From positions 186,001 through 250,000 of the forward strand of contig NZ_CP024160.1 in assembly GCF_002736145.1 (NCBI RefSeq): a stretch of DNA of 64,000 nt. Direction: 5' to 3'. Under the pieces are notes generated by a model. That model ran no database searches and was not told the DNA's origin. It saw nothing but the letters and a program-made list of their open reading frames with translations. Of the stretch, positions 35,330 to 42,894 are shown in pieces (the first letter of the stretch is position 1; each line of letters opens with the position of its first letter). This DNA comes from Collinsella aerofaciens. Its GTDB lineage: Bacteria > Actinomycetota > Coriobacteriia > Coriobacteriales > Coriobacteriaceae. Position numbers and translations under genes: made by a program.

Positions 35330-35947
35330 ATGCCACTGAACGCTCAAAACGATATTGCTTCACGGATCGAGGATGCCGTCTTTGAGCTTATGGCGGCAAC
35401 TCCGGTGCAGTCGATTAAGGTGACCGAGGTACTTCGCCTTGCCCATACATCCAAATCGACGTTCTATCGCTGTTATCGCTCTGTCGATGATGTGGTTAAA
35501 CGTTTTGAAGATGAGCTGCTCCAGAATATGCAGGACATCAATGATGTTGCGCTGGAGGCTCGTTTTGGCGATGCGCAGCTGGACCCTACGCCCACGATGA
35601 TCAAGCGCATGGAGATTCTCCAGGCTAATCGCTCGAAAGTTTTGGCGCTTAACAGCGAAAACGGGGACCCTGTGTTCACGCATAAGGCTACGATTTTCAT
35701 GCATGGGTATTTTCGCGACCGTCTGCGCTCAACGTTTTCTGACGAGACCGATCTTGACCTGTATCTGGCTTTTGCTCTCGCGGGTCACCATAACCTTATC
35801 CAGTACTGGCTCGAGGTCCGTCCTGATTTGGAGGCACGCACCGTTGCCGCCGCGCTCAATCGCATGTTCTATGCGCCGCTGTTCGTCGACGATGCCTCGC
35901 GCCATTGGCACCCACATATCCCCGATTTTGAAAAGTCACTCGGGTGA
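35330..35947 (+). CDS. TetR-family transcriptional regulator
   Basis: 205 residues. The N-terminal helix-turn-helix is typical (IASRIEDAVFELMAATPVQSIKVTEVLRLAHTS then KSTFYRCYRSVDDVV), followed by a helical ligand-binding domain with a C-terminal TetR-C-like pattern. Good ribosome site GGGGAGG. It lies just upstream of, and in line with, the thiolase-ACP-kinase operon and probably controls it; the near-palindrome at 36147 is a candidate operator. Confidence 0.85.
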   Translation: MPLNAQNDIASRIEDAVFELMAATPVQSIKVTEVLRLAHTSKSTFYRCYRSVDDVVKRFEDELLQNMQDINDVALEARFGDAQLDPTPTMIKRMEILQANRSKVLALNSENGDPVFTHKATIFMHGYFRDRLRSTFSDETDLDLYLAFALAGHHNLIQYWLEVRPDLEARTVAAALNRMFYAPLFVDDASRHWHPHIPDFEKSLG

Positions 35948-36058
35948 GCGGCTGTTTTTTAGGGATGAACGGTTGCGCATGCAGTGAACTCAAAGTGCTC
36001 CAACCCTATGAATCGGTTTTAAGCACGGTCATTTATCTGCTATTTGGAACGAAATAAA

Positions 36059-36097
36059 GCTATGTGTACCAAATGATGGGACACATAGCGGCTTTTT
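36059..36097 (+). terminator. Terminator-like hairpin after the TetR gene
   Basis: GCTATGTGT / ACACATAGC, 9-bp stem with a 13-base loop, then GGCTTTTT. Confidence 0.6.
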
Positions 36098-36146
36098 GTC
36101 CCACAACACCAAATAAACCCCTCGTAAACTAAAGCTACGTTCAAAA

Positions 36147-36164
36147 GAACCACTGCAGTAGTTC
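36147..36164 (+). promoter_or_regulatory. Candidate TetR operator
   Basis: GAACcACTGCAGTaGTTC: an 18-base palindrome with one mismatched pair, of the size TetR dimers bind, about 125 bases before the thiolase gene. Assignment rests on position and symmetry only. Confidence 0.4.
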
Positions 36165-36290
36165 AACGTGTGACGGCACAGAAAAGCCGCGAGCGCTCTC
36201 TCACCTTCGCTCGCGGCCGGACTGCGCCATCATTCCGTACACCTTCACATGATTAGGATGTGATATTCAGTGGTTACGCTCGGAAAGAAT

Positions 36291-37556
36291 ATGCGCAGCG
36301 TCTCGATTGTAGGCGTAGGCTGCACCCCATTCAAGGATTTTGAGGAGCATCCCGAGACCCAGGGTATTGGCGAGGGCGAGGCGTTTGGCTATGCGGCCCT
36401 CGAGGCAATTGCCGACGCCGGCCTTGAGCCCCGCGATATCGACTTTTTCTACCACGGCAGCGCCAATCCGTATCTCGTTGGCGATTGCATTACCCCAAAC
36501 ATGCAGGTTGCCGATTGGTTTGGTGTTCGCGCCAAGGGTTCCGTCCATCATTCCGAGGCTTGCTGCACGGGCTATGTCGCCCTTGAGCAGGCCGTGATGG
36601 CAGTCGCCTCCGGTGCCTACGATGTTGTCCTTACGGGTGCCTGCGATTTGGCTTCGACTCTTCCCGTTGAGCACATGCCCTCCCATATTCGCCAGGACTT
36701 TACGCTCGACGTCATGATTCCCTCGCTCGATAAGATCTATGACCGCGCTTATGGTCGTCCGCTCGATGGCGCCTTCGGCGTGTCGTTCGACAACTGGATC
36801 AACGAGTATTCGATGCAGTACGACCTTACCGCCGATCAGATCGATGACGCCCTGAACGGCCTTACCAAGAGCCTTCGCCGCGGCGCCGTCCTGAATCCCC
36901 TTGCGTGGTATGAGACCACGGTCGAGGAGGATGCGAAGGCAGCTGGGTTCGATACCGCCGACGAGTATCTCAAGAGCATGTACAACCCGCGCGTTACGCA
37001 GTACCTGCGCGTTACCGGCTTTGAGAAGAAGTGCGACGGTGCCGCCGCTGTTGTCGTGATGCCCACGGAGAAGGCCAAGGCCATGGGTGTCCCGTATGCA
37101 CCTATCGAGGTTCTGGGCACGGGCGCCTCTGCCGTCGAAGCCGGCCTGCTTCACAACGAGCACTGGGCTACCGAGCTTGCTGCCAAGCAGGTCTACGACC
37201 TTACCGGCGTGAGCCCCGATGAGATCGACCTGTTTATGTGCAATGACTTCTTCCTGGCTTCCGAGATCGTCTCGGCCGAGGAGTGCGGCTATATTCCGCG
37301 CGGCGAGGCTTGGAAGTATGCGATCGATGGCCGCACCGCTTTTGACGGCGATAAGCCCATCAACCCGCACGGTGGCCGTTGCAACTTCGGCCACGCTCAT
37401 GGCGCATCCGGCATCGCCGATATCGTCGAGGCCGTCAAGCAGATGCGCGGCGTCGCCGGTGCAACCCAGATGAAGAAGGTTCCCGAGACGGCCTTCCTGC
37501 GCGGTTTTGGCGGTTCTCAGAATGTGCGCTGCCAGATTCTTCGTACCGTCGCCTAA
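36291..37556 (+). CDS. Thiolase-superfamily protein, SCP-x / PhlC / BbsB type
   Basis: 421 residues. The N-terminus SVSIVGVGCTPF and the catalytic Cys region SEACCTGYVALEQAV belong to the thiolase superfamily; the C-terminal NPHGGRCNFGHAHGASG replaces the NPxGG...GHPxGA(T/S)G of SCP-x thiolases, keeping the GH. This branch works with a DUF35 partner, as in PhlCB and BbsAB and the archaeal thiolase/HMG-CoA synthase complex; the next gene is exactly that. Substrate unknown. ATG at 36291 fits the family N-terminus (GGAAAGA just upstream); GTG at 36270 is an alternative. Confidence 0.82.
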   Translation: MRSVSIVGVGCTPFKDFEEHPETQGIGEGEAFGYAALEAIADAGLEPRDIDFFYHGSANPYLVGDCITPNMQVADWFGVRAKGSVHHSEACCTGYVALEQAVMAVASGAYDVVLTGACDLASTLPVEHMPSHIRQDFTLDVMIPSLDKIYDRAYGRPLDGAFGVSFDNWINEYSMQYDLTADQIDDALNGLTKSLRRGAVLNPLAWYETTVEEDAKAAGFDTADEYLKSMYNPRVTQYLRVTGFEKKCDGAAAVVVMPTEKAKAMGVPYAPIEVLGTGASAVEAGLLHNEHWATELAAKQVYDLTGVSPDEIDLFMCNDFFLASEIVSAEECGYIPRGEAWKYAIDGRTAFDGDKPINPHGGRCNFGHAHGASGIADIVEAVKQMRGVAGATQMKKVPETAFLRGFGGSQNVRCQILRTVA

Positions 37557-37594
37557 GCGACCGCGGTTTTCGATTTCCCATAAGGAGTATTCTC

Positions 37595-38017
37595 ATGCAA
37601 CTCAAAGATATGGAGCCCGTGGTCAAGAAGTTCTACACGGGTCTTGAAGAGGGCATCTATTGGGCACGTCAGTGCCCCGAGTGCGGAGCTGTCGAGTTTC
37701 CGCCCCACCTTGCTTGCAATGCCTGCGGCTACCACAAGACCGATTGGGTCCAGGTTTCCGGTCACGGCCATCTGATCGATTTTACCCTGCCTGGTCCGCA
37801 GAACGACAAGCCCTACCTCAAGGAGTATGGCAAGTACGCCTACGGCGCCGTCGATATCGACGAGGGCTCTCAGTACACCTACGTCATCTACGGCATAACC
37901 AAGAAGAAGGCCCCCGAGATTCGCGCCAAGCTCAAGGCGGGCGAGACCGTGGGCGTCCATGCCAAGGTTATCGACCGACCGGGCTACAAAGAGCTCACGT
38001 TTGAGCTTGACGACTAG
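37595..38017 (+). CDS. DUF35 zinc-ribbon / OB-fold acyl-CoA-associated protein
   Basis: 140 residues. An N-terminal rubredoxin-like zinc ribbon (CPECG...CNACG, about residues 27-47) is followed by an OB fold (VQVSGHGHLIDFTL...). In characterised systems such proteins bind tightly to SCP-x-type thiolases and shuttle acyl-CoA. It follows the thiolase by 38 bases with TAAGGAG as ribosome site, so the two probably form one enzyme complex. Confidence 0.85.
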   Translation: MQLKDMEPVVKKFYTGLEEGIYWARQCPECGAVEFPPHLACNACGYHKTDWVQVSGHGHLIDFTLPGPQNDKPYLKEYGKYAYGAVDIDEGSQYTYVIYGITKKKAPEIRAKLKAGETVGVHAKVIDRPGYKELTFELDD

Positions 38018-38053
38018 GCTTTCAACCCTTTTAACAATTCGCTTCCTCTCTTA

Positions 38054-38091
38054 GGCCACGGCGGGACCCATGTCTCCAGCCCGCCGTGGCC
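38054..38091 (+). terminator. Hairpin between DUF35 and ACP genes
   Basis: GGCCACGGCGGG / CCCGCCGTGGCC, a perfect 12-bp stem with a 14-base loop, then ACTCCTCTTTTT. Partial termination here would set thiolase/DUF35 expression above that of the downstream genes. Confidence 0.65.
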
Positions 38092-38121
38092 ACTCCTCTT
38101 TTTAATTAGAAAGGCACCATC

Positions 38122-38355
38122 ATGAACGAAGAACTCACTCAGCAGATCTGCGATTTTGCCAAGTCCGCTTACAACTATGACGGCGATGTGACCCCCGAGA
38201 CGACGTTTGAGACCCTGGGCAAGGGCTCGATGAAGATGATCGCTCTGACCTCCATGATCGAGAACGAGCTTGATGCCGAGGTCCCCGTTCGCGAGGTCAT
38301 GGTCATGAAGACCATTGGCGAGCTTATCGAGCGCACTGCCGAAGAGATGGAGTAG
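38122..38355 (+). CDS. Stand-alone acyl carrier protein
   Basis: 77 residues, acidic, four-helix ACP pattern. The phosphopantetheine Ser is in TLGKGSMKMIAL, with G-S-M where fatty-acid ACPs have D-S-L, and it is followed by the helix-II acid-rich EVPVREVMVMKTIGEL. It is not next to fatty acid synthesis genes; instead it sits between a thiolase pair and a phosphotransacylase, suggesting a dedicated role in this operon. It ends 5 bases before the next gene. AGAAAGG ribosome site. Confidence 0.85.
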   Translation: MNEELTQQICDFAKSAYNYDGDVTPETTFETLGKGSMKMIALTSMIENELDAEVPVREVMVMKTIGELIERTAEEME

Positions 38356-38360
38356 CGGCC

Positions 38361-39368
38361 ATGGATCTGATGCAGACCCTGCGCGAGCAGGCTGCCGCCA
38401 AGCCTATGCGCGTTGCTTTTCCCGAGGGCGAAAACGAGACCATGATGCAGGCGGTCGCAAAGATCGCCGCCGAGCATCTTGCCGAATGCGTGCTGGTCGG
38501 CGACGGCGGTAAGCTCAAGGAGCTTGCCGACGAGCGTGGTATCTCCCTTGACGGCATCGAGATTGTCGATGTGACCGACGAGGAGGCGAACGCCGCCTGC
38601 TGTGAGCGCTACCTTTCGCATCCGGATTGCAAGTTTAAGCCCAAGGGCGCCGCGCGCCGTATGACGCGTCCGCTTGAGCGCGCCCTGATTTTGCAGGTGC
38701 TCGGCGATGTCGACGTAATGTTCGCCGGCATCGATAACGCCACGGGCGATATTATCCTGGCGGGTCAGACCATCGTCGGCCTTGCCGACGGGGTGGACAC
38801 CGTGAGCTCGTGCGGTATCGCCGACATTCCCAACTGGAACGGCGGCGAAGGCGGCCTTTTGGCTTTTGGCGATTCCGCCGTTTGCGTTGACCCCACGAGC
38901 GAGGAGCTTGCCTCGATTGCGATTTCGTCGAGCGAAACGGTACGCTCGCTGACCGGATGGGATATCCGTTGCGCGCTGCTTTCGCATTCGACTGACGGTT
39001 CGATGGATAACGAGCTTGTCGACAAGGTGCGTCGCGCTCGCGAGATTGCCAACGATCGCCGTCCCGACCTTGCCATCGACGGCGAGTTCCAGTTTGATTC
39101 GGCGATTAACCCCAAGGTTGCGGCCAAGAAGGTTCATCGCGAGTCTGCTGTTGCGGGACAGGCCAATGTGGTCATCTGGCCCGATATCAACGTGGGCAAT
39201 ATCGGTGTCAAGATCATCCAGAACCTGACTGGCGCCAATGCTTACGGTCCCATGCTTCAGGGCTTCAAGAAGATCGTGTGCGATTGCTCGCGCTCTGCGC
39301 CCGTCGACGAGATCGTCGGCAACGTGGTGATGAGCTGCGTGCGCGCCCAGGCGCTTAAGGAGGCCTAA
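38361..39368 (+). CDS. Phosphate acyltransferase (Pta/Ptb family)
   Basis: 335 residues in the phosphate acetyl/butyryl transferase family: MRVAFPEGENETMMQAV at the N-terminus, then DVMFAGIDNATGDIILAGQTIV, and VVIWPDINVGNIGVKIIQNLTGANAYGPMLQG near the C-terminus, which form the active-site cleft. It interconverts acyl-CoA and acyl phosphate. Pairing with a butyrate-type kinase points to an acyl group larger than acetyl, but chain length cannot be read here. The ATG lies 5 bases after the ACP stop. Confidence 0.85.
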   Translation: MDLMQTLREQAAAKPMRVAFPEGENETMMQAVAKIAAEHLAECVLVGDGGKLKELADERGISLDGIEIVDVTDEEANAACCERYLSHPDCKFKPKGAARRMTRPLERALILQVLGDVDVMFAGIDNATGDIILAGQTIVGLADGVDTVSSCGIADIPNWNGGEGGLLAFGDSAVCVDPTSEELASIAISSSETVRSLTGWDIRCALLSHSTDGSMDNELVDKVRRAREIANDRRPDLAIDGEFQFDSAINPKVAAKKVHRESAVAGQANVVIWPDINVGNIGVKIIQNLTGANAYGPMLQGFKKIVCDCSRSAPVDEIVGNVVMSCVRAQALKEA

Positions 39369-39371
39369 GGT

Positions 39372-40484
39372 ATGTCCGATAAAAAGACTCCCCGGCGCAT
39401 CCTGGTAATCAACCCGGGTTCCACTTCCACGAAGGTGGGCGTTTTTGAGGGTGATGAGTGCAAGCTCAGCAAGAACGTTGCGCACGATGCGAAGGACCTT
39501 GCCCAGTTCGATGGGGTTTCGGCTCAGATGCCGTATCGCTGCAATCTGATTCTTGGAGCACTGGGGGAGGCGGGCCTGAAGCTCGAGGACTTTGATGCAT
39601 TTGTCGGTCGCGGCGGCGGCTTGCTTTCGCTGCCCGGCGGCACGTATGCCATCAACGAGGTCATGCTCGAGCATGCCCGCATCGGTGCGAACGGCATTCA
39701 GCACCCGGCGCAGTTGGGTCCCCAGATTGCCCATGAGTTCGCCTCAAAGACGGGAAAGCCCTCTTTTGTGGTGAATCCTCCCGATACCGACGAGCTGTGC
39801 GACCTCGCACGTATGACGGGCATTAAGGGCGTGTATCGAAACGTGCACCTGCACGCCCTTAATCTCAAAGAGACCGCCATCCGCCATGCGGCAAAGCTCG
39901 GTCGCCCCTATGATGAGTGCAACTTCATCGTTTGCCATATCGGCGGCGGCATCTCTATCTCGGCTCATCTTAAGGGCAAGATGGTGGACGGCAACGACAT
40001 CGTCGGCGGCGAGGGCCCCATGGCACCGACGCGCTGCGGATCGGTTCCCGCGATCGAGGTCGCAAAGTACACCGCGGAACACGGCCTTGATGTCGCTCGC
40101 GCCCATTGCATGAAGACCGGCGGTTTTGTCGATCTTTTGGGTACCTCCGATGCCATCGAGGTGTGCGAGCGTGCCACTGCGGGCGATAAGGCTGCAGCTC
40201 GCGCCTGGGATGCAATGGTTTACCAAATCTGCAAGTGGATTGGCGAGATGGCCTGTGTGCTGAAGGGTGACGTCGACGGCATCTTGCTCGGAGGCGGCAT
40301 GGTCCACAGCAAGGAGCTCGTTGCCTCGATTGAGGAATGCTGCTCCTGGATCGCCCCCGTGTCGGCTTATCCCGGCGAGTTTGAACTTGAGGCGATGGCG
40401 TCTGGCGCCTGCCGCGTGCTCGATGGTGTCGAGGAAGCGCTCGTGTACAGCGGAGAGCCCGTGTTCACCGGATTCAACGACTGA
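39372..40484 (+). CDS. buk: Butyrate kinase-type acyl kinase
   Basis: 370 residues of the acetate/butyrate kinase (ASKHA) fold. The phosphate-1 motif LVINPGSTSTKVGVF, HHP-like GIQHPAQLG, CHIGGGISISAHLKG and LLGGGM motifs match butyrate kinases more than acetate kinases. It would make ATP from acyl phosphate produced by the preceding enzyme, or prime acids in reverse. Starts 3 bases after the transacylase stop. Confidence 0.88.
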   Translation: MSDKKTPRRILVINPGSTSTKVGVFEGDECKLSKNVAHDAKDLAQFDGVSAQMPYRCNLILGALGEAGLKLEDFDAFVGRGGGLLSLPGGTYAINEVMLEHARIGANGIQHPAQLGPQIAHEFASKTGKPSFVVNPPDTDELCDLARMTGIKGVYRNVHLHALNLKETAIRHAAKLGRPYDECNFIVCHIGGGISISAHLKGKMVDGNDIVGGEGPMAPTRCGSVPAIEVAKYTAEHGLDVARAHCMKTGGFVDLLGTSDAIEVCERATAGDKAAARAWDAMVYQICKWIGEMACVLKGDVDGILLGGGMVHSKELVASIEECCSWIAPVSAYPGEFELEAMASGACRVLDGVEEALVYSGEPVFTGFND

Positions 40485-40497
40485 TAGTGCTGTGTTT

Positions 40498-40528
40498 GGG
40501 GCGGCCGCTGGTGGTGCCTGGCCGCTCC
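40498..40528 (+). terminator. Hairpin between buk and the MFS gene
   Basis: GGGGCGGCC / GGCCGCTCC with one G-T pair, then GACCCTTTTCTTT. Probably leaky. Confidence 0.5.
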
Positions 40529-40558
40529 GACCCTTTTCTTTAAGTGTAAGGATGGATC

Positions 40559-41758
40559 ATGGATAAAACCAAGATCAAGTACCTGGTGGGCATTTACGCA
40601 GCCGCCATGTGCATCATGGGCATGCTCGTGCCCGTTCCCATCGTGGCCTCTGTTGCGGCCGCGTTTCCCAACGAGAACATCGCTGCCGTTCAGATGATTA
40701 TCGGCATCATCCCGTTGATGATGGCGTTGTCCGCCATGCTCGTCTCTTCACAGCTTGCCTCTCGCGTGTCCAAGAAGAAGACGACGCTCGTCGGTCACAT
40801 TATCGTGATGCTGGCAGGCGCCTCGGTGCTGGTGTTCCACGACTCGCTCGGCCAAGTCTTAGCGGCTTCTGCTGTCATGGGCCTTGGTCTCGGCGCCGTG
40901 CAGAATTCAACGGACGCTCTTATCGCGGATTACTTTGGCGGAAAGCAGCGCTCGTTTGTCATGGGCATCTACTCCACTTTTGTTGCACTGGGCGGCATTA
41001 TCTGGACGATGGTTTCCGGCATCTTGGGTTCTGCCGAGTGGTTCCACAGCTATGCGGCGTACTTCATCATGATCATTTTCATCGTAATCGAGGCTGTTTG
41101 CCTTCCTGAGGGTCATCTTGAGCCCAAGCGCAAGGTCAACGTGTTTGCCAATATGCCTAAAGAAGTCGCGATTATCACGCTCATGAGCTTTGTGTTCGTA
41201 CTTACGTTCCAGCTCTTCAGCTCCAACGTTTCGCTGCTTGTTGTAGGTCGCGGCTTTGGCGGTACCGTGGAGGCCGGTCTTGCCTCTACCGTTATGACCG
41301 TTGCCGGTATTGCGGCTGGTCTTTTGGTCGGCCCGCTGTTTGCCAAGTTCAAGAACCTGGCTATGCCGATCGCGTGGGGCGTGACGCTCGTTGGCCTGGG
41401 CCTGACGCTGGTTGCGCCCGCCTTTATGGTGCTGTGCGTTGCGGGCTTTGTCGTTGCGCTGGGCAAGGAGACCTACGTGCCGCTGGAGGGCAATTTTGCT
41501 GCCGGCAACTCTGCCCCCGAGGGACGTGCGTTTAACCTTGCCATTGGCATGGCCGGCATCAACTTTGGCATGGCACTGTCTCCCATTGTGTTTGAGGCCG
41601 TGACGTCGCCGTTTGGTGCAACGATTGACCAGAAGTTCATCGCCGGCATGATCGTCTGTGCGGCTTGTGTCGTCTTTGGCGCCATTAAGTATCGCAAGCT
41701 CACCCCGGCCCAGCTTGCCGAGGCCGAGAAGATGGCTGCTCAGGGCGAAGCGAAGTAG
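40559..41758 (+). CDS. MFS transporter
   Basis: 399 residues, 12 predicted membrane segments, with the A-like loop SRVSKKKTTLVG between helices 2 and 3. Major facilitator superfamily, proton-coupled transport in either direction. As the last gene of the thiolase-ACP-kinase operon it probably moves that pathway's substrate or acid product. Preceded by GTAAGGATGG. No family-level substrate clue is visible. Confidence 0.85.
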   Translation: MDKTKIKYLVGIYAAAMCIMGMLVPVPIVASVAAAFPNENIAAVQMIIGIIPLMMALSAMLVSSQLASRVSKKKTTLVGHIIVMLAGASVLVFHDSLGQVLAASAVMGLGLGAVQNSTDALIADYFGGKQRSFVMGIYSTFVALGGIIWTMVSGILGSAEWFHSYAAYFIMIIFIVIEAVCLPEGHLEPKRKVNVFANMPKEVAIITLMSFVFVLTFQLFSSNVSLLVVGRGFGGTVEAGLASTVMTVAGIAAGLLVGPLFAKFKNLAMPIAWGVTLVGLGLTLVAPAFMVLCVAGFVVALGKETYVPLEGNFAAGNSAPEGRAFNLAIGMAGINFGMALSPIVFEAVTSPFGATIDQKFIAGMIVCAACVVFGAIKYRKLTPAQLAEAEKMAAQGEAK

Positions 41759-41799
41759 TTGCTTTTAGCAGTTACCGTATCGCGCCTGTAGTTTTAACG

Positions 41800-41825
41800 G
41801 GGCCGCCGACATATGCCGGCGGCCC
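41800..41825 (+). terminator. Hairpin after the MFS gene
   Basis: GGGCCGCCG / CGGCGGCCC with an 8-base loop; no T-tail. Confidence 0.5.
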
Positions 41826-41859
41826 TCTGTCTATCAATGACTTTGAAAGGCTTACGGCT

Positions 41860-42326
41860 ATGAAGTTACCTGTCAGGCGCGTTATCGGTATTCTCAACGG
41901 CTTCTTTAACCCGCTATTGCTCTGTGCGTTTCTCCCCATCATTGAAGGGGCGCCTGGCTTGGATCTGATGGGCCCCACGGGCTTTTGGGGACAACTCATC
42001 GTGGCAACGGTGATCGCCGAGGTTCTGAGCGCACTCCCGCTGTTTGGCAAAACAGTTGGTATGTGCCTGGACTTTTTTGCTTTTGAGCAGGGGGTGCATC
42101 ACACAAGATCGCCGGTACGGTCATCGGTGCCACGCTCCTTTTTATGGTGATCGGTTTTGGCGAGATTGCCTTCCAGGGAGGATTCGGAACGATTGAAGGC
42201 CGTACGTTCTTCGCGCGTTGGGCCGGCCTCGTCACAAAGGGATGGGCCTTTGTGGTTATCGCCGGCGTGCTGCTCGATCCCTTTACAGCGGCTCTCGGCC
42301 GCATGATAGTTCGCGAAGAGAAGTAA
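41860..42326 (+). pseudogene. Small membrane protein gene with a frameshift in a G-run
   Basis: The first frame (41860-42150) encodes MKLPVRRVIGILNGFFNPLL and two more hydrophobic segments, then loses sense after FAFEQG. Another frame takes over at GGGTGCATC (residues GASHKIAGTVIGATLLFMVIG) and runs to 42326. The switch is at five Gs (42090-42094); a sixth G would join both into one protein of about 155 residues with four membrane segments. So it is a disrupted gene, a phase-variable gene or a sequencing error. No family recognised. Start has GAAAGG upstream. Confidence 0.7.
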
Positions 42327-42339
42327 TAGATCCTCGCCT

Positions 42340-42421
42340 GTCGAATGCCGGCGGACGGGGCGCCGGGGCTGTAGTCTTCCGAGCGTTTACAGTCCTGTCG
42401 CTCCGTCCGCCGGCATTCGAC
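42340..42421 (+). repeat. Inverted repeat after the disrupted membrane gene
   Basis: Perfect 19-bp arms (42340-42358 with 42403-42421, GTCGAATGCCGGCGGACGG) enclose an inner 9-pair stem GGGCTGTAG/TTTACAGTCC with wobbles. Similar in layout to the other nested hairpins but without their conserved loop motif. Confidence 0.7.
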
Positions 42422-42603
42422 CGCAACATGTTGGTCAAGCATAATCTTTTGGATTCTTTTGGCGTGAGCGGCTTGGTTTTGGTAGGATTTGTCAGCGGCT
42501 TGACTAAGGGGGTTTTATAACTGCCATGCAGGTAGCTGTGTTGGTAACGTTTTACCGACTTGTCAAATACCCCTCATTTTTAATGCGTCTGCAAAATGAC
42601 CAA

Positions 42604-42637
42604 TTGCTTTGACCTGCTGAAACACTATATGTTGTGT
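42604..42637 (+). promoter_or_regulatory. nrdD promoter with NrdR box
   Basis: ACACTATATGTTGTGT at 42622-42637 matches the known NrdR box pattern (acaCnaTATanngtgt). A candidate -35 TTGCTT (42604-42609) and -10 TATATG (42626-42631) put the box on the -10, so the ATP/dATP-sensing repressor NrdR would block this promoter. NrdR boxes usually come in pairs; only a poor second match (around 42655) was seen. Confidence 0.75.
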
Positions 42638-42691
42638 TTGACCTAAAAAAAGAATACAGGATATAGATGCCTCTTTGTCGTATGATAGATG

Positions 42692-42770
42692 GCGGACAGA
42701 GAACGAAGACCTTAACTGCCTCTTTTGAACGTATCCTTGAGCCGCTTGATCGGCTCCTGGGAATGTCCGC
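42692..42770 (+). promoter_or_regulatory. Structured leader of nrdD mRNA
   Basis: GCGGACA (42692-42698) can pair with TGTCCGC (42764-42770), enclosing a hairpin GAGCCG-cttgat-CGGCTC (42739-42756). The leader continues to 42894 with a further CAGGGGC/GCCCTG hairpin. I recognise no known riboswitch class. Confidence 0.45.
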
Positions 42771-42894
42771 ATGGAGGCTTATGGTTTATCGAGAACACAG
42801 ATTGCGCGACGGCGCCGCAAGACAGGGGCAAGCCCTGCCGGGCATCGTTTGGCTCTGAAGCGCAATGAGGCTACGATGCGAAAGAGGCAAGAGG

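Larger units (their letters stand above)
35948..36290 (+). other. Regulatory region upstream of the thiolase operon
   Basis: 343 bases without a gene. Contains a terminator-like hairpin (36059-36097, GCTATGTGT/ACACATAGC then TTTTT), the near-palindrome at 36147 and a GC-rich hairpin at about 36189-36218 (GCCGCGAGCG/CGCTCGCGGC). No clear -35/-10 pair was found by eye. Confidence 0.55.
42327..42894 (+). other. Intergenic region before nrdD
   Basis: 568 bases. Contains a nested inverted repeat (42340-42421), an AT-rich promoter region with an NrdR box (42622-42637), and a leader of about 250 bases with predicted pairings (42692-42770). A 63-codon frame at 42667-42858 has no good ribosome site and no recognisable product; I do not count it as a gene. 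Confidence 0.65.

Noticed and set aside
42340-42421. Membership of this inverted repeat in the 27.8/45.1 kb hairpin family
   Set aside because: Layout is similar but the loop lacks ATTCCGCAG and GAGGAC in the right positions; kept separate.
42667-42858. Possible 63-codon gene upstream of nrdD
   Set aside because: Weak ribosome site, no family, and it lies in the structured leader; not enough support.
42640-42894. Cobalamin riboswitch before nrdD
   Set aside because: No B12-box-like segment was found, and the class III reductase does not need cobalamin.
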